Made by a program: the position numbers and the translations under genes. DNA of 64,000 nucleotides. It comes from Halobacteriovoraceae bacterium (GTDB taxonomy: Bacteria; Bdellovibrionota; Bacteriovoracia; Bacteriovoracales; Bacteriovoracaceae). Positions 51,587 to 60,680 of this stretch are shown here, piece after piece. The stretch is taken from assembly GCA_020635135.1 (NCBI GenBank), contig JACKAJ010000015.1:1240001-1304000 (forward strand). Direction: 5' to 3'. The notes below the pieces were generated by a model. It ran no database searches. It worked only from the letters and a program-made list of their open reading frames with translations, and was not told where the DNA came from. Each line of letters starts with the position of its first letter. Positions within the stretch are counted from its first letter, which is position 1.

Positions 51587-53877
51587 CGGTGCTTTTCGTA
51601 GGTTATCAAAATATTTTCGTTAGTTGCCGGCGAACTCATCTCTACTACACTTGAGCATTTAACGGAAAGAGCATTTTTTACAGCAGTCCAAACAGAAATT
51701 CCTAGGACAAAAGGAGGCTCCCCCACGGCCTTGGATTGAAAAATATTTCTTTTGTTTTCGTGATTTTGAATAAAATTCACTTTAAATTCTCTTGGAATGT
51801 CTTGAATATTTGGAATTTTATAGGTGGTCGGAGAATGGGTCAGGAGATTTCTTTTGTCGTCATAACAAAGATTTTCCGTGGTCACCCATCCCATCGCTTG
51901 GATAAAAGCCCCCACTGTTTGCCCTTTATCAATCCCTGGATTTATGAGGCGACCAAGATCCATCAAGATATCTGTCCTTAAAACTTTTAGTTCTCCAGTA
52001 AGTAAATCGACCTCAACCTCTGAAACAGCTGTTCCTTGACTAAAATAATTGAAAGGGCTTCCCCAACCTTTATCCTTGTCGAACTCCAACCCTTTCGTTT
52101 TAAAATGAGCATAGGCACCAAGTGAAACTCTATTGAGATAAGCTTTCGTTATAAGATCTTTTAAATTATATTTTTTTCCACTAGGGGAGGTGACTTTTTC
52201 ATTCTTAAAAGTATAACCTTTTGTTCTTTTTAAACTATCGGAAACTTCAATCTCATTTTTTATGTTATAATTTTTGGCAATTTGAATAAGCCGTTCTTTG
52301 ATCATTTCACAGGCATTAAAGGCAGCAGCACAGTTTAAGTCTGCCCCACTGGACGCGGCCGTAGCCGAAGTGTTGTGATTTTTTTCCGTCGATGTGGTCA
52401 TAACTTTAACGGAACTCGGTTTAATTCCAAATGCACTCGCTACAGTCTGCTGGATTTTAGTATTTACTCCCTGGCCCATCTCTGTTGCCCCGGTCGATAC
52501 TTGAACTGTGCCATCCAGATGCATATTCACTAGTGCATTCGCTTGATTTAAAAATTTTGCAGTGAAAGCAATGCCAAACTTTGTCGCAGTCATAGAAAGC
52601 CCACGAGCCTTATATTTATTTTTTTTATTAAATTCTTCAACCTGTTTTTTTCTCTTTTTATATTGTGATGTTTTGTGAAGTTTTTCAAAAAGCTCCGGCA
52701 ACATATTGTTTTCAACTTTTTGACCATAAGGCGTGATGTTTTTACTTCCACGATAACAATTTATTTTTCTTATCTCATAACTATCAAGACCGAGAGTTTG
52801 TGCAATATCTTCTATAATCGATTCAATTGTCATATTCCCTTGAGGTCCACCAAATCCTCTAAAAGCGGTATTAGAGTGATTATTGGTCTTATAACAAGTT
52901 GCCTTGATCTCGACATTCTCCAGATAGTACGCTCCATCCAGATGAAACATCGCTCGCTCCAAAATGGATGACGATAAATCGCTATAAGCCCCTCCATCTG
53001 ACTGCAAGTGGGCTTTGAGTGCTGTTATCTTTCCTTTGTTATCAAAACCGACTACGTATTCATTTTGAAACGGGTGTCTCTTTCCTGTTATCTTCATATC
53101 TTCATCAACTGTTAAAGAAATGCGAGCTGGTTTGCCAAGTTTTTTAGCAACTATCGCAGCATAAGCAGCAATGGGCGCTCCCTGACTTTCTTTTCCTCCA
53201 AATCCTCCACCCATTCTCTTCACTTCACAAACAATGTGGTGAAGTGGAAGACCCAGGGCATGGGCGACGACTCTTTGAGTTTCGGAAGGGTGTTGAGATG
53301 ACGAGACTACCCTCATCACATCTTCATCAGGATAGGCTATACAAGCTTGTGACTCGAGATAAAAATGTTCCTGACCTCCACACTTGAAAGTTCCTTTTAA
53401 GAGATGCATTGATTTTTTTAAAGCTTTTTGAACATCGCCTCGCTTAAAAGGATGAGCTTTATAAATTGTCGATTTTTCTAATTTAGCATCATCTATAGTA
53501 AAAATGCCTTTCTTCTCTCTATAGTCGACATCAACCAGCTTAATTAATTCTTGCAAGCTATAGCGAGATTTTGAAACAACCAAGGCAACGGGCTCGCTCA
53601 TATAGTTAACTTTTTGACTTGCCAGTACTGGTTGATCGTGAACGATCGTTCCCCAAGAATTATCGTGAAGATCATCTGCTGTTATTCCCATGATAAAATC
53701 TGGGTGAGAGTTTAGCTTTTCAAATGAAATCCCCTTAACATCTGCACAAGCAAAACAAGAAGGAACAATTCCCACGTAAACTTCATTTTTTTGTGAAGGA
53801 ATGTCATCAATATACTGACTCTGACCACTAACGTGCCCAAGAGCTGAATCGTGAATAACATTTTTACCTATACTCAT
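51583..53877 (-). CDS. xdhB: Xanthine dehydrogenase molybdopterin subunit
   Basis: A 764-residue Moco subunit. Motifs in order: GQSQYIDDIP, GGGFGGKE, TAFRGFGGPQG, GATEMGQGVNTK, and KAVGEPPFVLG, whose Glu is the catalytic base. It oxidises hypoxanthine to xanthine and xanthine to urate in the cytoplasm. It overlaps xdhA and xdhC by four bases each. Confidence 0.96.
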   Translation of the reverse strand: MSIGKNVIHDSALGHVSGQSQYIDDIPSQKNEVYVGIVPSCFACADVKGISFEKLNSHPDFIMGITADDLHDNSWGTIVHDQPVLASQKVNYMSEPVALVVSKSRYSLQELIKLVDVDYREKKGIFTIDDAKLEKSTIYKAHPFKRGDVQKALKKSMHLLKGTFKCGGQEHFYLESQACIAYPDEDVMRVVSSSQHPSETQRVVAHALGLPLHHIVCEVKRMGGGFGGKESQGAPIAAYAAIVAKKLGKPARISLTVDEDMKITGKRHPFQNEYVVGFDNKGKITALKAHLQSDGGAYSDLSSSILERAMFHLDGAYYLENVEIKATCYKTNNHSNTAFRGFGGPQGNMTIESIIEDIAQTLGLDSYEIRKINCYRGSKNITPYGQKVENNMLPELFEKLHKTSQYKKRKKQVEEFNKKNKYKARGLSMTATKFGIAFTAKFLNQANALVNMHLDGTVQVSTGATEMGQGVNTKIQQTVASAFGIKPSSVKVMTTSTEKNHNTSATAASSGADLNCAAAFNACEMIKERLIQIAKNYNIKNEIEVSDSLKRTKGYTFKNEKVTSPSGKKYNLKDLITKAYLNRVSLGAYAHFKTKGLEFDKDKGWGSPFNYFSQGTAVSEVEVDLLTGELKVLRTDILMDLGRLINPGIDKGQTVGAFIQAMGWVTTENLCYDDKRNLLTHSPTTYKIPNIQDIPREFKVNFIQNHENKRNIFQSKAVGEPPFVLGISVWTAVKNALSVKCSSVVEMSSPATNENILITYEKHR

Positions 53878-55313
53878 ATTTCTCTACTTAAATCTTCATA
53901 AAGTTTAAGAAAAAGATTTTTGCACAAAAGATAGCGAAAATTTTTGCTTCCTCTCAAATCATCGATAGGAGCAATTTCTTCATAAATCTTTGTTGCAAAG
54001 TTTTCAAAAGTCTGTGAGTCGATAGTCTTTCCTACAAGTTCTTTTTCAAGTTTTTTGGCTCGCATCACAACCGGACCGACTCCTCCAAAAGCGAGTGCCA
54101 TTTCTTCTATTTTCTTATTTTTAATTCGAATCCGAGTACCCATTGTTACAGTAGAAATATCGAGATCTTTTCTGGTTGAAATTTTATAAAGCTTAAATAT
54201 TGCATCACTAAGAGGAATCTTTATTTTCGTTATGACTTCATTTTTTTGGAGATCAAATTTCTTATAGCCAAGATAAAAATCGTTAATATTAATCTCTCGA
54301 ACACCGTCCTCTCCTTGAATAACCAAAATGGCTCCGGCAACCATTAAAAAAGGAAGTGAATCACCTATTGGTGATCCGTTGGCAACATTTCCAACCAAAG
54401 TTCCTTTGTTTTTAATTTGAGGTGATGCAAAGATATGAAGTTTTTTAGAAAACTCTGGAAAATATTGATTACAAGCTTTTTCAACTTCCGTTAGTGATGC
54501 TTTGGCTCCGATTTCTAAAAATTTATTTCGAACATTTATTTCATAGGCTTCGGGAATATTATTAAGTGAAACAATTTTCTTGAGTGATATCTTCCCTTTA
54601 TTCGAAAAAACACCGAGGTCAGTCCCTCCAGAAGTCAACACACTTGATTCTTGGTCTTTTAGAAATTGAATTCCTTCATCAAAACTTTTGGGAAGATAGA
54701 CTGTTGCATTTTCACTTTCTATGGCAACGGAATTATCATAAGCACTTTTAAAATCCTGGAGCATCTCTACTTCTGAATACATTTCTGAAATTCTTGCTAC
54801 ATTTTTGGGATCAACGGCCATCGCTGAATCAACAATTGATAAATATCCAGTGCAACGGCAGAGATTTCCCGTCAGATGATTTTTAACTTTCTTTTCAGAA
54901 ATTTTTTGTTTATTTCTTTTGAGATCTTCAAACATTCCCGCCAAAGAACATATAAAACCTGGAGTGCAATATCCACATTGAGCTCCATTTCCTTTTGCCA
55001 TAGCCTCTTGAATTTCGTGAGGCTCATCTCTCGAACCCAAACCTTCGACGGTAATGATGTGACAACAATCTAATAAATAGGGATAAGTGATACAAGAATT
55101 AATTGGAAGATATTCAAGTTTATCAGATCCTCTGTAACGAGCAGCTAAAACAGTACAAGCACCACAATCACCTTCCGCACAGACAATTTTTGTTCCAGTC
55201 TTCCCTTCTTCATAGCGAAGCCACTGAGCAAGCGTGAGAAATGCATGACTTCCTGCAATGTTTTTCTTCACTCCGTTGAGGTAGACGACGAGTTGATTTC
55301 TTATCATAATCAC
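53874..55313 (-). CDS. xdhA: Xanthine dehydrogenase FeS/FAD subunit
   Basis: A 479-residue subunit with two [2Fe-2S] clusters (CAEGDCGACTVL; CGYCTPGF with GNLCRCTGY) and an FAD domain (VLTSGGTDLGV, NGSPIGDS). Electrons pass from XdhB to NAD+ through it. The GTG at 55313 has AAAGGG seven bases upstream; the ATG at 55307 is less well placed. The start lies inside a 16-bp palindrome. Confidence 0.95.
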   Translation of the reverse strand: MIMIRNQLVVYLNGVKKNIAGSHAFLTLAQWLRYEEGKTGTKIVCAEGDCGACTVLAARYRGSDKLEYLPINSCITYPYLLDCCHIITVEGLGSRDEPHEIQEAMAKGNGAQCGYCTPGFICSLAGMFEDLKRNKQKISEKKVKNHLTGNLCRCTGYLSIVDSAMAVDPKNVARISEMYSEVEMLQDFKSAYDNSVAIESENATVYLPKSFDEGIQFLKDQESSVLTSGGTDLGVFSNKGKISLKKIVSLNNIPEAYEINVRNKFLEIGAKASLTEVEKACNQYFPEFSKKLHIFASPQIKNKGTLVGNVANGSPIGDSLPFLMVAGAILVIQGEDGVREININDFYLGYKKFDLQKNEVITKIKIPLSDAIFKLYKISTRKDLDISTVTMGTRIRIKNKKIEEMALAFGGVGPVVMRAKKLEKELVGKTIDSQTFENFATKIYEEIAPIDDLRGSKNFRYLLCKNLFLKLYEDLSREI

Positions 55314-55320
55314 GATTATG
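55305..55320. promoter_or_regulatory. Operator-like palindrome at the xdhA/permease divergence
   Basis: CATAATC-AC-GATTATG, a 7+2+7 perfect palindrome, covers the xdhA start codon and lies 25 bp before the permease ATG in a 32-bp divergent gap. A repressor bound here could control both genes; its identity is unknown. Confidence 0.6.
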
Positions 55321-55345
55321 CCCTTTTCAAAAATATTGGTAAAGA

Positions 55346-56683
55346 ATGATTGAGAAAATAGAAAGTTATTTTAAATTAAAAGAGTATAATTCCGATCTCA
55401 AGACAGAATTTCTTGGAGGTGTAAGCTCTTTTCTTGCTACATTTTATATTATTATTGTTAATCCCCTTATTCTTTCCCAAGCAGGACTTCCAGTTGAGGC
55501 AAGCATTACAGCAACAATCCTCATTGCTTCTTTTTCTACAATTTTGATGGGTGTTTATGGAAATAACCCCATCGTGCTTGCCCCAGGAATGGGACTCAAC
55601 GCTTTTTTTGCTTTTAGTATCGTCCTGGGAATGAATGTTGCTTGGCAGACGGCTCTCGGTATAGTCTTTTGGGCCGGAATTATTTTTATTCTCCTATCCG
55701 TTTTCAAAGTTCGCGAACTGATTGTTGAAGCCATTCCCGATTGTCTTAAATCTTCCATTGCTGTTGGCATAGGTTTTTTCATAACTCTTATTGGTCTCAT
55801 CAATTCAGGAATCATTGTTAAAAACGACGCCACTCTCGTTCAAATGGCTCATCTCAAAATTCACCATCTCATTTTTTTTCTGGGCCTCATTGTAACTGCT
55901 TTTCTTGCTCTCAAAAAAATCAAAGGCCATCTTATTTTTGGAATTGTTTTTACATTTGTCCTCTCGATTCCCATTGGAAGATTTTATGGAGATGCTTCTG
56001 CTCTAACGGGAGGAGATCCAACTCTCATCGAGTGGAAGGGTTTATGGGGAGCTCCCAATTTTTCTTTGATGTTTCAACTCGATATTTTTCATTCTCTAAA
56101 ACTTAGTTTTATTCCCGCCCTTACTTCTATTGTGATTACCGATCTCTTCGATACTCTCTCCACACTTATTGGTGTTTCTCACGCAGGAAATCTCCTCGAT
56201 AAAGACGGTAGACCCAGAAATCTTTCACGATCACTGCTCGTCGATGCTATCGCCACCACGGGTTCTGCCATCGTCGGGACTTCCCCAACAACCAGTTATA
56301 TTGAAAGTGCTGCTGGTATAAAAGAAGGTGCAAAGACAGGGTTAAGTTCTGTTATTTCAGGAATGTTTTTTCTTCCCTTTCTTTTTTTCTCTCCTCTACT
56401 GTCCATGTTTCCGAGTTTTACAACAGCTCCGATACTTGTTCTCGTGGGACTTTTCATGACGGCTCCTCTTAAAAAGATTCAATGGGATCAGCTGGATGAA
56501 GCACTTCCCTCATTCCTAACAATCATCATGATTCCCTTTACTTTTTCGATATCCAAAGGACTGGCCTTTGGATTTCTAAGCTACGTTCTTTTAAAGTTTC
56601 TACAAGGAAAATCAAGAGAAGTTTCGTGGATGCTTTGTTTAATTACGGGGTTGATGGTTTTTACCTTCGGGTTCTTAGATTAA
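55346..56683 (+). CDS. NCS2 purine permease, AzgA/PbuG-like
   Basis: A 445-residue transporter with about 13 helices, the motif APGMGLNAFFAF and GTSPTTSYIESAAGI, typical of the hypoxanthine/guanine/adenine branch of the NCS2/AzgA family. It imports purine bases by proton symport. Divergent from xdhA across 32 bp, it completes the local purine-use module. Confidence 0.94.
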   Translation: MIEKIESYFKLKEYNSDLKTEFLGGVSSFLATFYIIIVNPLILSQAGLPVEASITATILIASFSTILMGVYGNNPIVLAPGMGLNAFFAFSIVLGMNVAWQTALGIVFWAGIIFILLSVFKVRELIVEAIPDCLKSSIAVGIGFFITLIGLINSGIIVKNDATLVQMAHLKIHHLIFFLGLIVTAFLALKKIKGHLIFGIVFTFVLSIPIGRFYGDASALTGGDPTLIEWKGLWGAPNFSLMFQLDIFHSLKLSFIPALTSIVITDLFDTLSTLIGVSHAGNLLDKDGRPRNLSRSLLVDAIATTGSAIVGTSPTTSYIESAAGIKEGAKTGLSSVISGMFFLPFLFFSPLLSMFPSFTTAPILVLVGLFMTAPLKKIQWDQLDEALPSFLTIIMIPFTFSISKGLAFGFLSYVLLKFLQGKSREVSWMLCLITGLMVFTFGFLD

Positions 56684-56689
56684 AAGTCT

Positions 56690-57220
56690 CTATTTTTCTG
56701 TACAATCAACAGGATCATTTGGGTATTCAACCGGTGGTCGCGGTGGAGGACCATTACCCTCGATTAATGTCACATCAGCACAAGAATAATAAAATGATGG
56801 ATTCGCAGGATTTTCTTCCATAACTTGAATCATCTGAATTGTACAATTTTCACAATTATATTCTGGTAAAGGTATTGTTGTTGAATATTGATGATACGTA
56901 TTAGGATCCGCTCGATCAACATCTGTATCTTGTTGATCAACTGTTTCAAAAATTTTCTCAAAAGTTTGATCACCATCATGCGAGAAGAAAACTTGAAACT
57001 TTCCAGGATGATTAATTGTCTCTTCCCAGTTAATTGTTATTTGAGAACCAGCTTTTACAATCATTGGCGTCGTTGTTTTAACAATTCCCCCGCATGGAGG
57101 TGTCTTTAGCCCATCGTCATTTGATCTCGGCACAACAACAGAATTATCTTTCATTCTAAAATGAGCATGACTCAGAGGAACTAGGAATACACTTAACAAT
57201 AACCAACTTAACTTTCTCAT
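56690..57220 (-). CDS. Secreted LPMO-like candidate copper protein (SCE4755-type)
   Basis: About 176 residues from the ATG at 57220. The signal peptide (LSWLLLSVFLVPLSHA) would be cut so that the mature chain begins with His20 (HFRMKD). A second His is in the conserved NHPGKF. The TPPCGG and ITINWEETINHPG segments match the SCE4755-type, lytic-polysaccharide-monooxygenase-like family, where the N-terminal His and the second His form a copper site. Activity is unproven. An in-frame GTG at 57244 would add eight residues and spoil the signal. Confidence 0.72.
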   Translation of the reverse strand: MRKLSWLLLSVFLVPLSHAHFRMKDNSVVVPRSNDDGLKTPPCGGIVKTTTPMIVKAGSQITINWEETINHPGKFQVFFSHDGDQTFEKIFETVDQQDTDVDRADPNTYHQYSTTIPLPEYNCENCTIQMIQVMEENPANPSFYYSCADVTLIEGNGPPPRPPVEYPNDPVDCTEK

Positions 57221-57234
57221 CTGCAAACTCACTT

Positions 57235-57723
57235 CTAATAACACTTTTCCCGGGCAAGGCTAAGCGCGCTTTTTAAATTCTCAGCTCTTCCGGTTATTAA
57301 GTATTGACCATTCTTCGATCTTATCTTTTTATTATAACAACTATAGTCTGTATTATTGTAAGCACCACCTTCTTCAAAATCTTCGGGCTTTACATCACTT
57401 GCTTGAACAGCATTGGAAGTATCGAATAAATAATGTGTCGTTGTTACACAACCTTCATCAAGACATTCTTCTACAACTTCTTTACCATTTTTAACTTCCG
57501 GAGAGTACACCTTTACATCACATTCAAAATTTTCTACTGATGCACATTCTTCTCCGGAAAATTCACTGGCGGTTATAGCGTATTGAACTTTCAATTCATC
57601 GCAAGTTTGAATAGGATTTTTGTTCCCAGATGGATTTCTTGTTAAAGAAGTGTAACCAGACTTCTCCTTGCAGGAATGCAAAGATAGGATTAATACAAAC
57701 AACGCAATTAAATTCTTCAACAT
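57235..57723 (-). CDS. Predicted lipoprotein, unknown function
   Basis: A 162-residue protein with lipobox LHSC after MLKNLIALFVLILS. At least eight Cys in the mature part (ECASVENFECDV, EECLDEGCVTTTHY, YSCYNKK, REKCY) suggest disulphide bonding. No family recognised. It precedes the LPMO-like gene by 14 bp and is probably co-transcribed. Confidence 0.7.
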   Translation of the reverse strand: MLKNLIALFVLILSLHSCKEKSGYTSLTRNPSGNKNPIQTCDELKVQYAITASEFSGEECASVENFECDVKVYSPEVKNGKEVVEECLDEGCVTTTHYLFDTSNAVQASDVKPEDFEEGGAYNNTDYSCYNKKIRSKNGQYLITGRAENLKSALSLAREKCY

Positions 57724-57859
57724 TTGAGCTCACTCCTACTACAAACGAACCTCATTATCCGCATCGCTCAATTTATTGTTTAATATTAACCCACTTTTAA
57801 AAACTCATCGGTTTTTTCGAGATTTCAAGGAGTTAGAACCATTACTTTTTTACCATTTT

Positions 57860-57925
57860 GACAAATAATTTTGTCGATCACAGCTGTGTTTGGTAATTCT
57901 CATAGTTATAAGCGAAAGAATTACC
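57860..57925. promoter_or_regulatory. Cluster of palindromes upstream of the Cys-repeat protein
   Basis: Three inverted repeats within 66 bp: GACAAA-TAAT-TTTGTC (57860-57875), the 10-bp palindrome CACAGCTGTG (57879-57888), and GGTAATTCT (57892-57900) with AGAATTACC (57917-57925). They lie 39-104 bp before the ATG of the 537-residue gene. They could be operator sites or leader structure. Confidence 0.5.
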
Positions 57926-57963
57926 CTCTGTAGGTTTTCTTGCTGTTTTTGTAGAATTAGAAC

Positions 57964-59577
57964 ATGAATAAATTTAAGCACTTACCTCTTTTTTTTTCAA
58001 TCTTATTCCCTTCGCTTTCAATGGCTTTCGACATTCAAAAAGCCTTAACTGAACTTACCCAAAGACGTGATGCTATTAAAAAAAGAGCCCCTCTATGCGC
58101 TAACGGTGAAATGTCCCTAGAGTATGGAAAGTGTGCTCAAGGGGACATGACTCTTTTTGCTGGAATTTCATGCTTGGCTGCCTACTACGCTGGTGACCAA
58201 GCAACTTACCGAGCTCGCTGTGATGATGTCGCGAACTCACAAGGAAGTAACGGGCGTTGGTGGCGCGGACCAACTCGAGTGGATATTGAAGATAGAAACA
58301 GCTTTTCACGCGATATGCTTAAAGGCGTATTAGCCTATTTTATTGTTGAAGGAATTTATAACCAAGATGAGGCCACACGCCGTGAAGTTCGAGAAAAGGC
58401 TATTCGCTTCGTTGAATTTATTGATGGCGAGGGCAAAGGGCGAATGTGCAAAGAGGCAACTGATAACCGATGCAATATTACTCAAGGTTCAGGAGCTCAA
58501 CTTTATTCTGTGCTCGATCAATTAGGGTTAATTGAAGAGCTCGAAAAAAGAAATATTAAATCCCTTAAAAAGTGGTCTAAACATTTAGAAATGCGCAATC
58601 CACTCATCATGAATGTGCTTGCAAAATTATCTCCTCTAGGATTTCAAACACATTTATCTGCCCTTGGAGCCTTTCTCGATCACTCAGTCAATCAAAACGG
58701 AAACAACAAACTTTTTTCTAAACATATCGATATCGTTTATAAAAAAGACCCAAGCAATCCCTTTTATTCCTTTCTCTACCAAGGGGCGACTCAAGACAAT
58801 ATCCAAAAAGCCTTAAGTATTTGCCCTGCAAATCGTATCCCCTGGGATCAGCTCTCTCTTGATTATTACATAGGACCTCACCGTGCTTCTTGGAGCTTAC
58901 AACGGGATATGAGACAGAGATTTTTTGAAATTAACGATGGCCACGACTGCATTTTTATTTTGAATTTGCTCATTGCCGATCTCAATGGAAATATTCCATG
59001 GTCTCGCCGAAATCACAAGCTTTCTCAATGTCCTTCTTCTAAAGAATATCTTGGGGAACACAGTGGAAAACCTGTGTGCAACATGGCCTCTGGTTCTTCA
59101 AATTCAGCCAAATGTCACAACCTCGGCAATCAAGTTTTTACTTCAGCAACAGGAGAGAAGTATTGTCTTAAAAGTAAGAAGGGTTGGTATAAGGCTCTCA
59201 AAATTAAAGCTGCGTGCCCAACTGGAATGATAGAAAAAGCCCCCTATCACAATTATCCTGTTTGCTTTGACCCACACCAAAATATTGGCTTATATCGGTG
59301 TAAAAAAAGTATTTCAAATGTTTATAATTCTCAACATAACACTTGCTTAATTGGTCAATTTGGATGGTTTGTTGAAGTTCCACTCAATAGAAACATTTGC
59401 CCTGAAGGTTATGAGTACATCAAACTAGGCTCTGATAATAAGCCCATCTGCAAAGCCCCTATTCATCCGAAAATTTCACAATCTCGTTGTGAAAAGAAAA
59501 AGCGTGCATTTGTTTATGAAAATGATTACTGCTTAATAGATAAAAAAGGCTATTTTAATATTAGAAAATTAAAGTAA
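57964..59577 (+). CDS. Secreted protein: helical domain plus three four-Cys repeats
   Basis: A 537-residue protein with a signal peptide (LPLFFSILFPSLSMA). Residues ~25-350 look mostly helical, with WWRGPTRVD and SFSRDMLKGVLAYF, a pattern like (alpha/alpha)n toroid enzymes, though no catalytic site is named. The tail is three tandem units of about 60 residues (355-416, 417-477, 478-537). Each begins CP, has four Cys near unit positions 2, 18-19, 30-32 and 45-47, and a Gly-aromatic motif (GWY, GWF, GYF) near its end. Function unknown. Confidence 0.78.
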   Translation: MNKFKHLPLFFSILFPSLSMAFDIQKALTELTQRRDAIKKRAPLCANGEMSLEYGKCAQGDMTLFAGISCLAAYYAGDQATYRARCDDVANSQGSNGRWWRGPTRVDIEDRNSFSRDMLKGVLAYFIVEGIYNQDEATRREVREKAIRFVEFIDGEGKGRMCKEATDNRCNITQGSGAQLYSVLDQLGLIEELEKRNIKSLKKWSKHLEMRNPLIMNVLAKLSPLGFQTHLSALGAFLDHSVNQNGNNKLFSKHIDIVYKKDPSNPFYSFLYQGATQDNIQKALSICPANRIPWDQLSLDYYIGPHRASWSLQRDMRQRFFEINDGHDCIFILNLLIADLNGNIPWSRRNHKLSQCPSSKEYLGEHSGKPVCNMASGSSNSAKCHNLGNQVFTSATGEKYCLKSKKGWYKALKIKAACPTGMIEKAPYHNYPVCFDPHQNIGLYRCKKSISNVYNSQHNTCLIGQFGWFVEVPLNRNICPEGYEYIKLGSDNKPICKAPIHPKISQSRCEKKKRAFVYENDYCLIDKKGYFNIRKLK

Positions 59578-59609
59578 AAAGTCCCCAGGGTGTGTAGACC
59601 CCTGAGGAC
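59576..59609 (-). terminator. Intrinsic terminator of the 59619-60428 gene
   Basis: GTCC-c-CAGGG (59581-59590) pairs with CCCTG-a-GGAC (59600-59609), nine base pairs with one mismatch. Read on the minus strand it is followed by TTTTT, ten bases past the stop codon of the DUF11-type gene. Confidence 0.75.
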
Positions 59610-59618
59610 ACAGCCGAA

Positions 59619-60428
59619 TTATGGAAGACAAATTCTATAAGCGGCATTATAAGAACTATTTGAAAAAGTCGTAATACCTTCAAAACATTTTGCATCAACA
59701 GCTTTCCCTACAAAACTCATAACAACAACTTCATTCGTATCTTTGTACTCAACACTTAGATCTTCTGAAGAACTCTGAGACCAATTCCCGTGATAAGGAC
59801 TTGGAAATGGAAAATCAACCGTTCCATCCGCTTTATAGATGGCATCATGAGACGACGTTGAACTAGGTGATACCTCACAAGTAAAAAATGATGTGAGATT
59901 TGTTCCTGTACAGTGAGTATTTGTAACTGTTACTGGACCTTGAATGTTAATACTTGGATAACTTAACTGGGCAGTAAAGGTACTTTCATCGTTGGCTGAA
60001 TTAGAATCATTTGAGTCCGATGAAACGTTAGCAATAATCGACAAAGCTTTCGTTGCATGAGGTAAAGCTAAGTCAAAATCAATACTTTCTTGATTTCCAC
60101 CTCGAATATTACCTAGAGAACATGTAATGGTTCCAATACTAATAGAGCATTGAGAATCAAGGTTTTGAATTTCACCCATCAAATAAACTGTTGGCGATGA
60201 ATTCGTTACAGGAAGTTGAATTGTTAAGCTCACATTATCAGCTCTTTTGGAGCCTTTATTTTTAACTTCAATACTGTAACTTTTCAATTGATCGACTTCG
60301 ATAACTTGCGGGTTGATAATACTCACCGATAAATCCGCTGAAGAACCTCCGCCACCGCCACCACCTCGTCTTGCGTAGACCGAACTTACTAGACACATAG
60401 AAATAGCAATAAATTTAACAAAAGACAT
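59619..60428 (-). CDS. Secreted protein with DUF11/CARDB-like domain
   Basis: About 269 residues from the ATG at 60428, which has AAAGGAGGAG just upstream; the longer in-frame start lacks both. A signal peptide (FIAISMCLVSSVYA) is followed by a polyglycine stretch (GGGGGGG) and an Ig-like domain (DLSVSIINPQVIEVDQLKSYSIEV, then NVSLTIQLP) resembling DUF11 surface-adhesion repeats. Six or so Cys lie in the rest. Probably a surface or secreted structural protein. Confidence 0.72.
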   Translation of the reverse strand: MSFVKFIAISMCLVSSVYARRGGGGGGGSSADLSVSIINPQVIEVDQLKSYSIEVKNKGSKRADNVSLTIQLPVTNSSPTVYLMGEIQNLDSQCSISIGTITCSLGNIRGGNQESIDFDLALPHATKALSIIANVSSDSNDSNSANDESTFTAQLSYPSINIQGPVTVTNTHCTGTNLTSFFTCEVSPSSTSSHDAIYKADGTVDFPFPSPYHGNWSQSSSEDLSVEYKDTNEVVVMSFVGKAVDAKCFEGITTFSNSSYNAAYRICLP

Positions 60429-60680
60429 AACTCCTCCTTTCGAATCCCCGTTTTCTATTGCAATCAAACGTTTTTTTTTGATTTTTTTACATTGTAATGA
60501 AAAACAGCATTCCCAAACTGATCGGGTCACTCAAGATATCTCCGAACTCGCATTTTCAGCTAATTCCTCACAAGTATTTTCAAAGCGTTACGAAAATCTC
60601 ATTTGAGGGGTGTTCGTTTTTGTTGATAAGAATTTACGATGTATTGAAGATACAAAATTTTATGGCAATTGGACTTTTAG

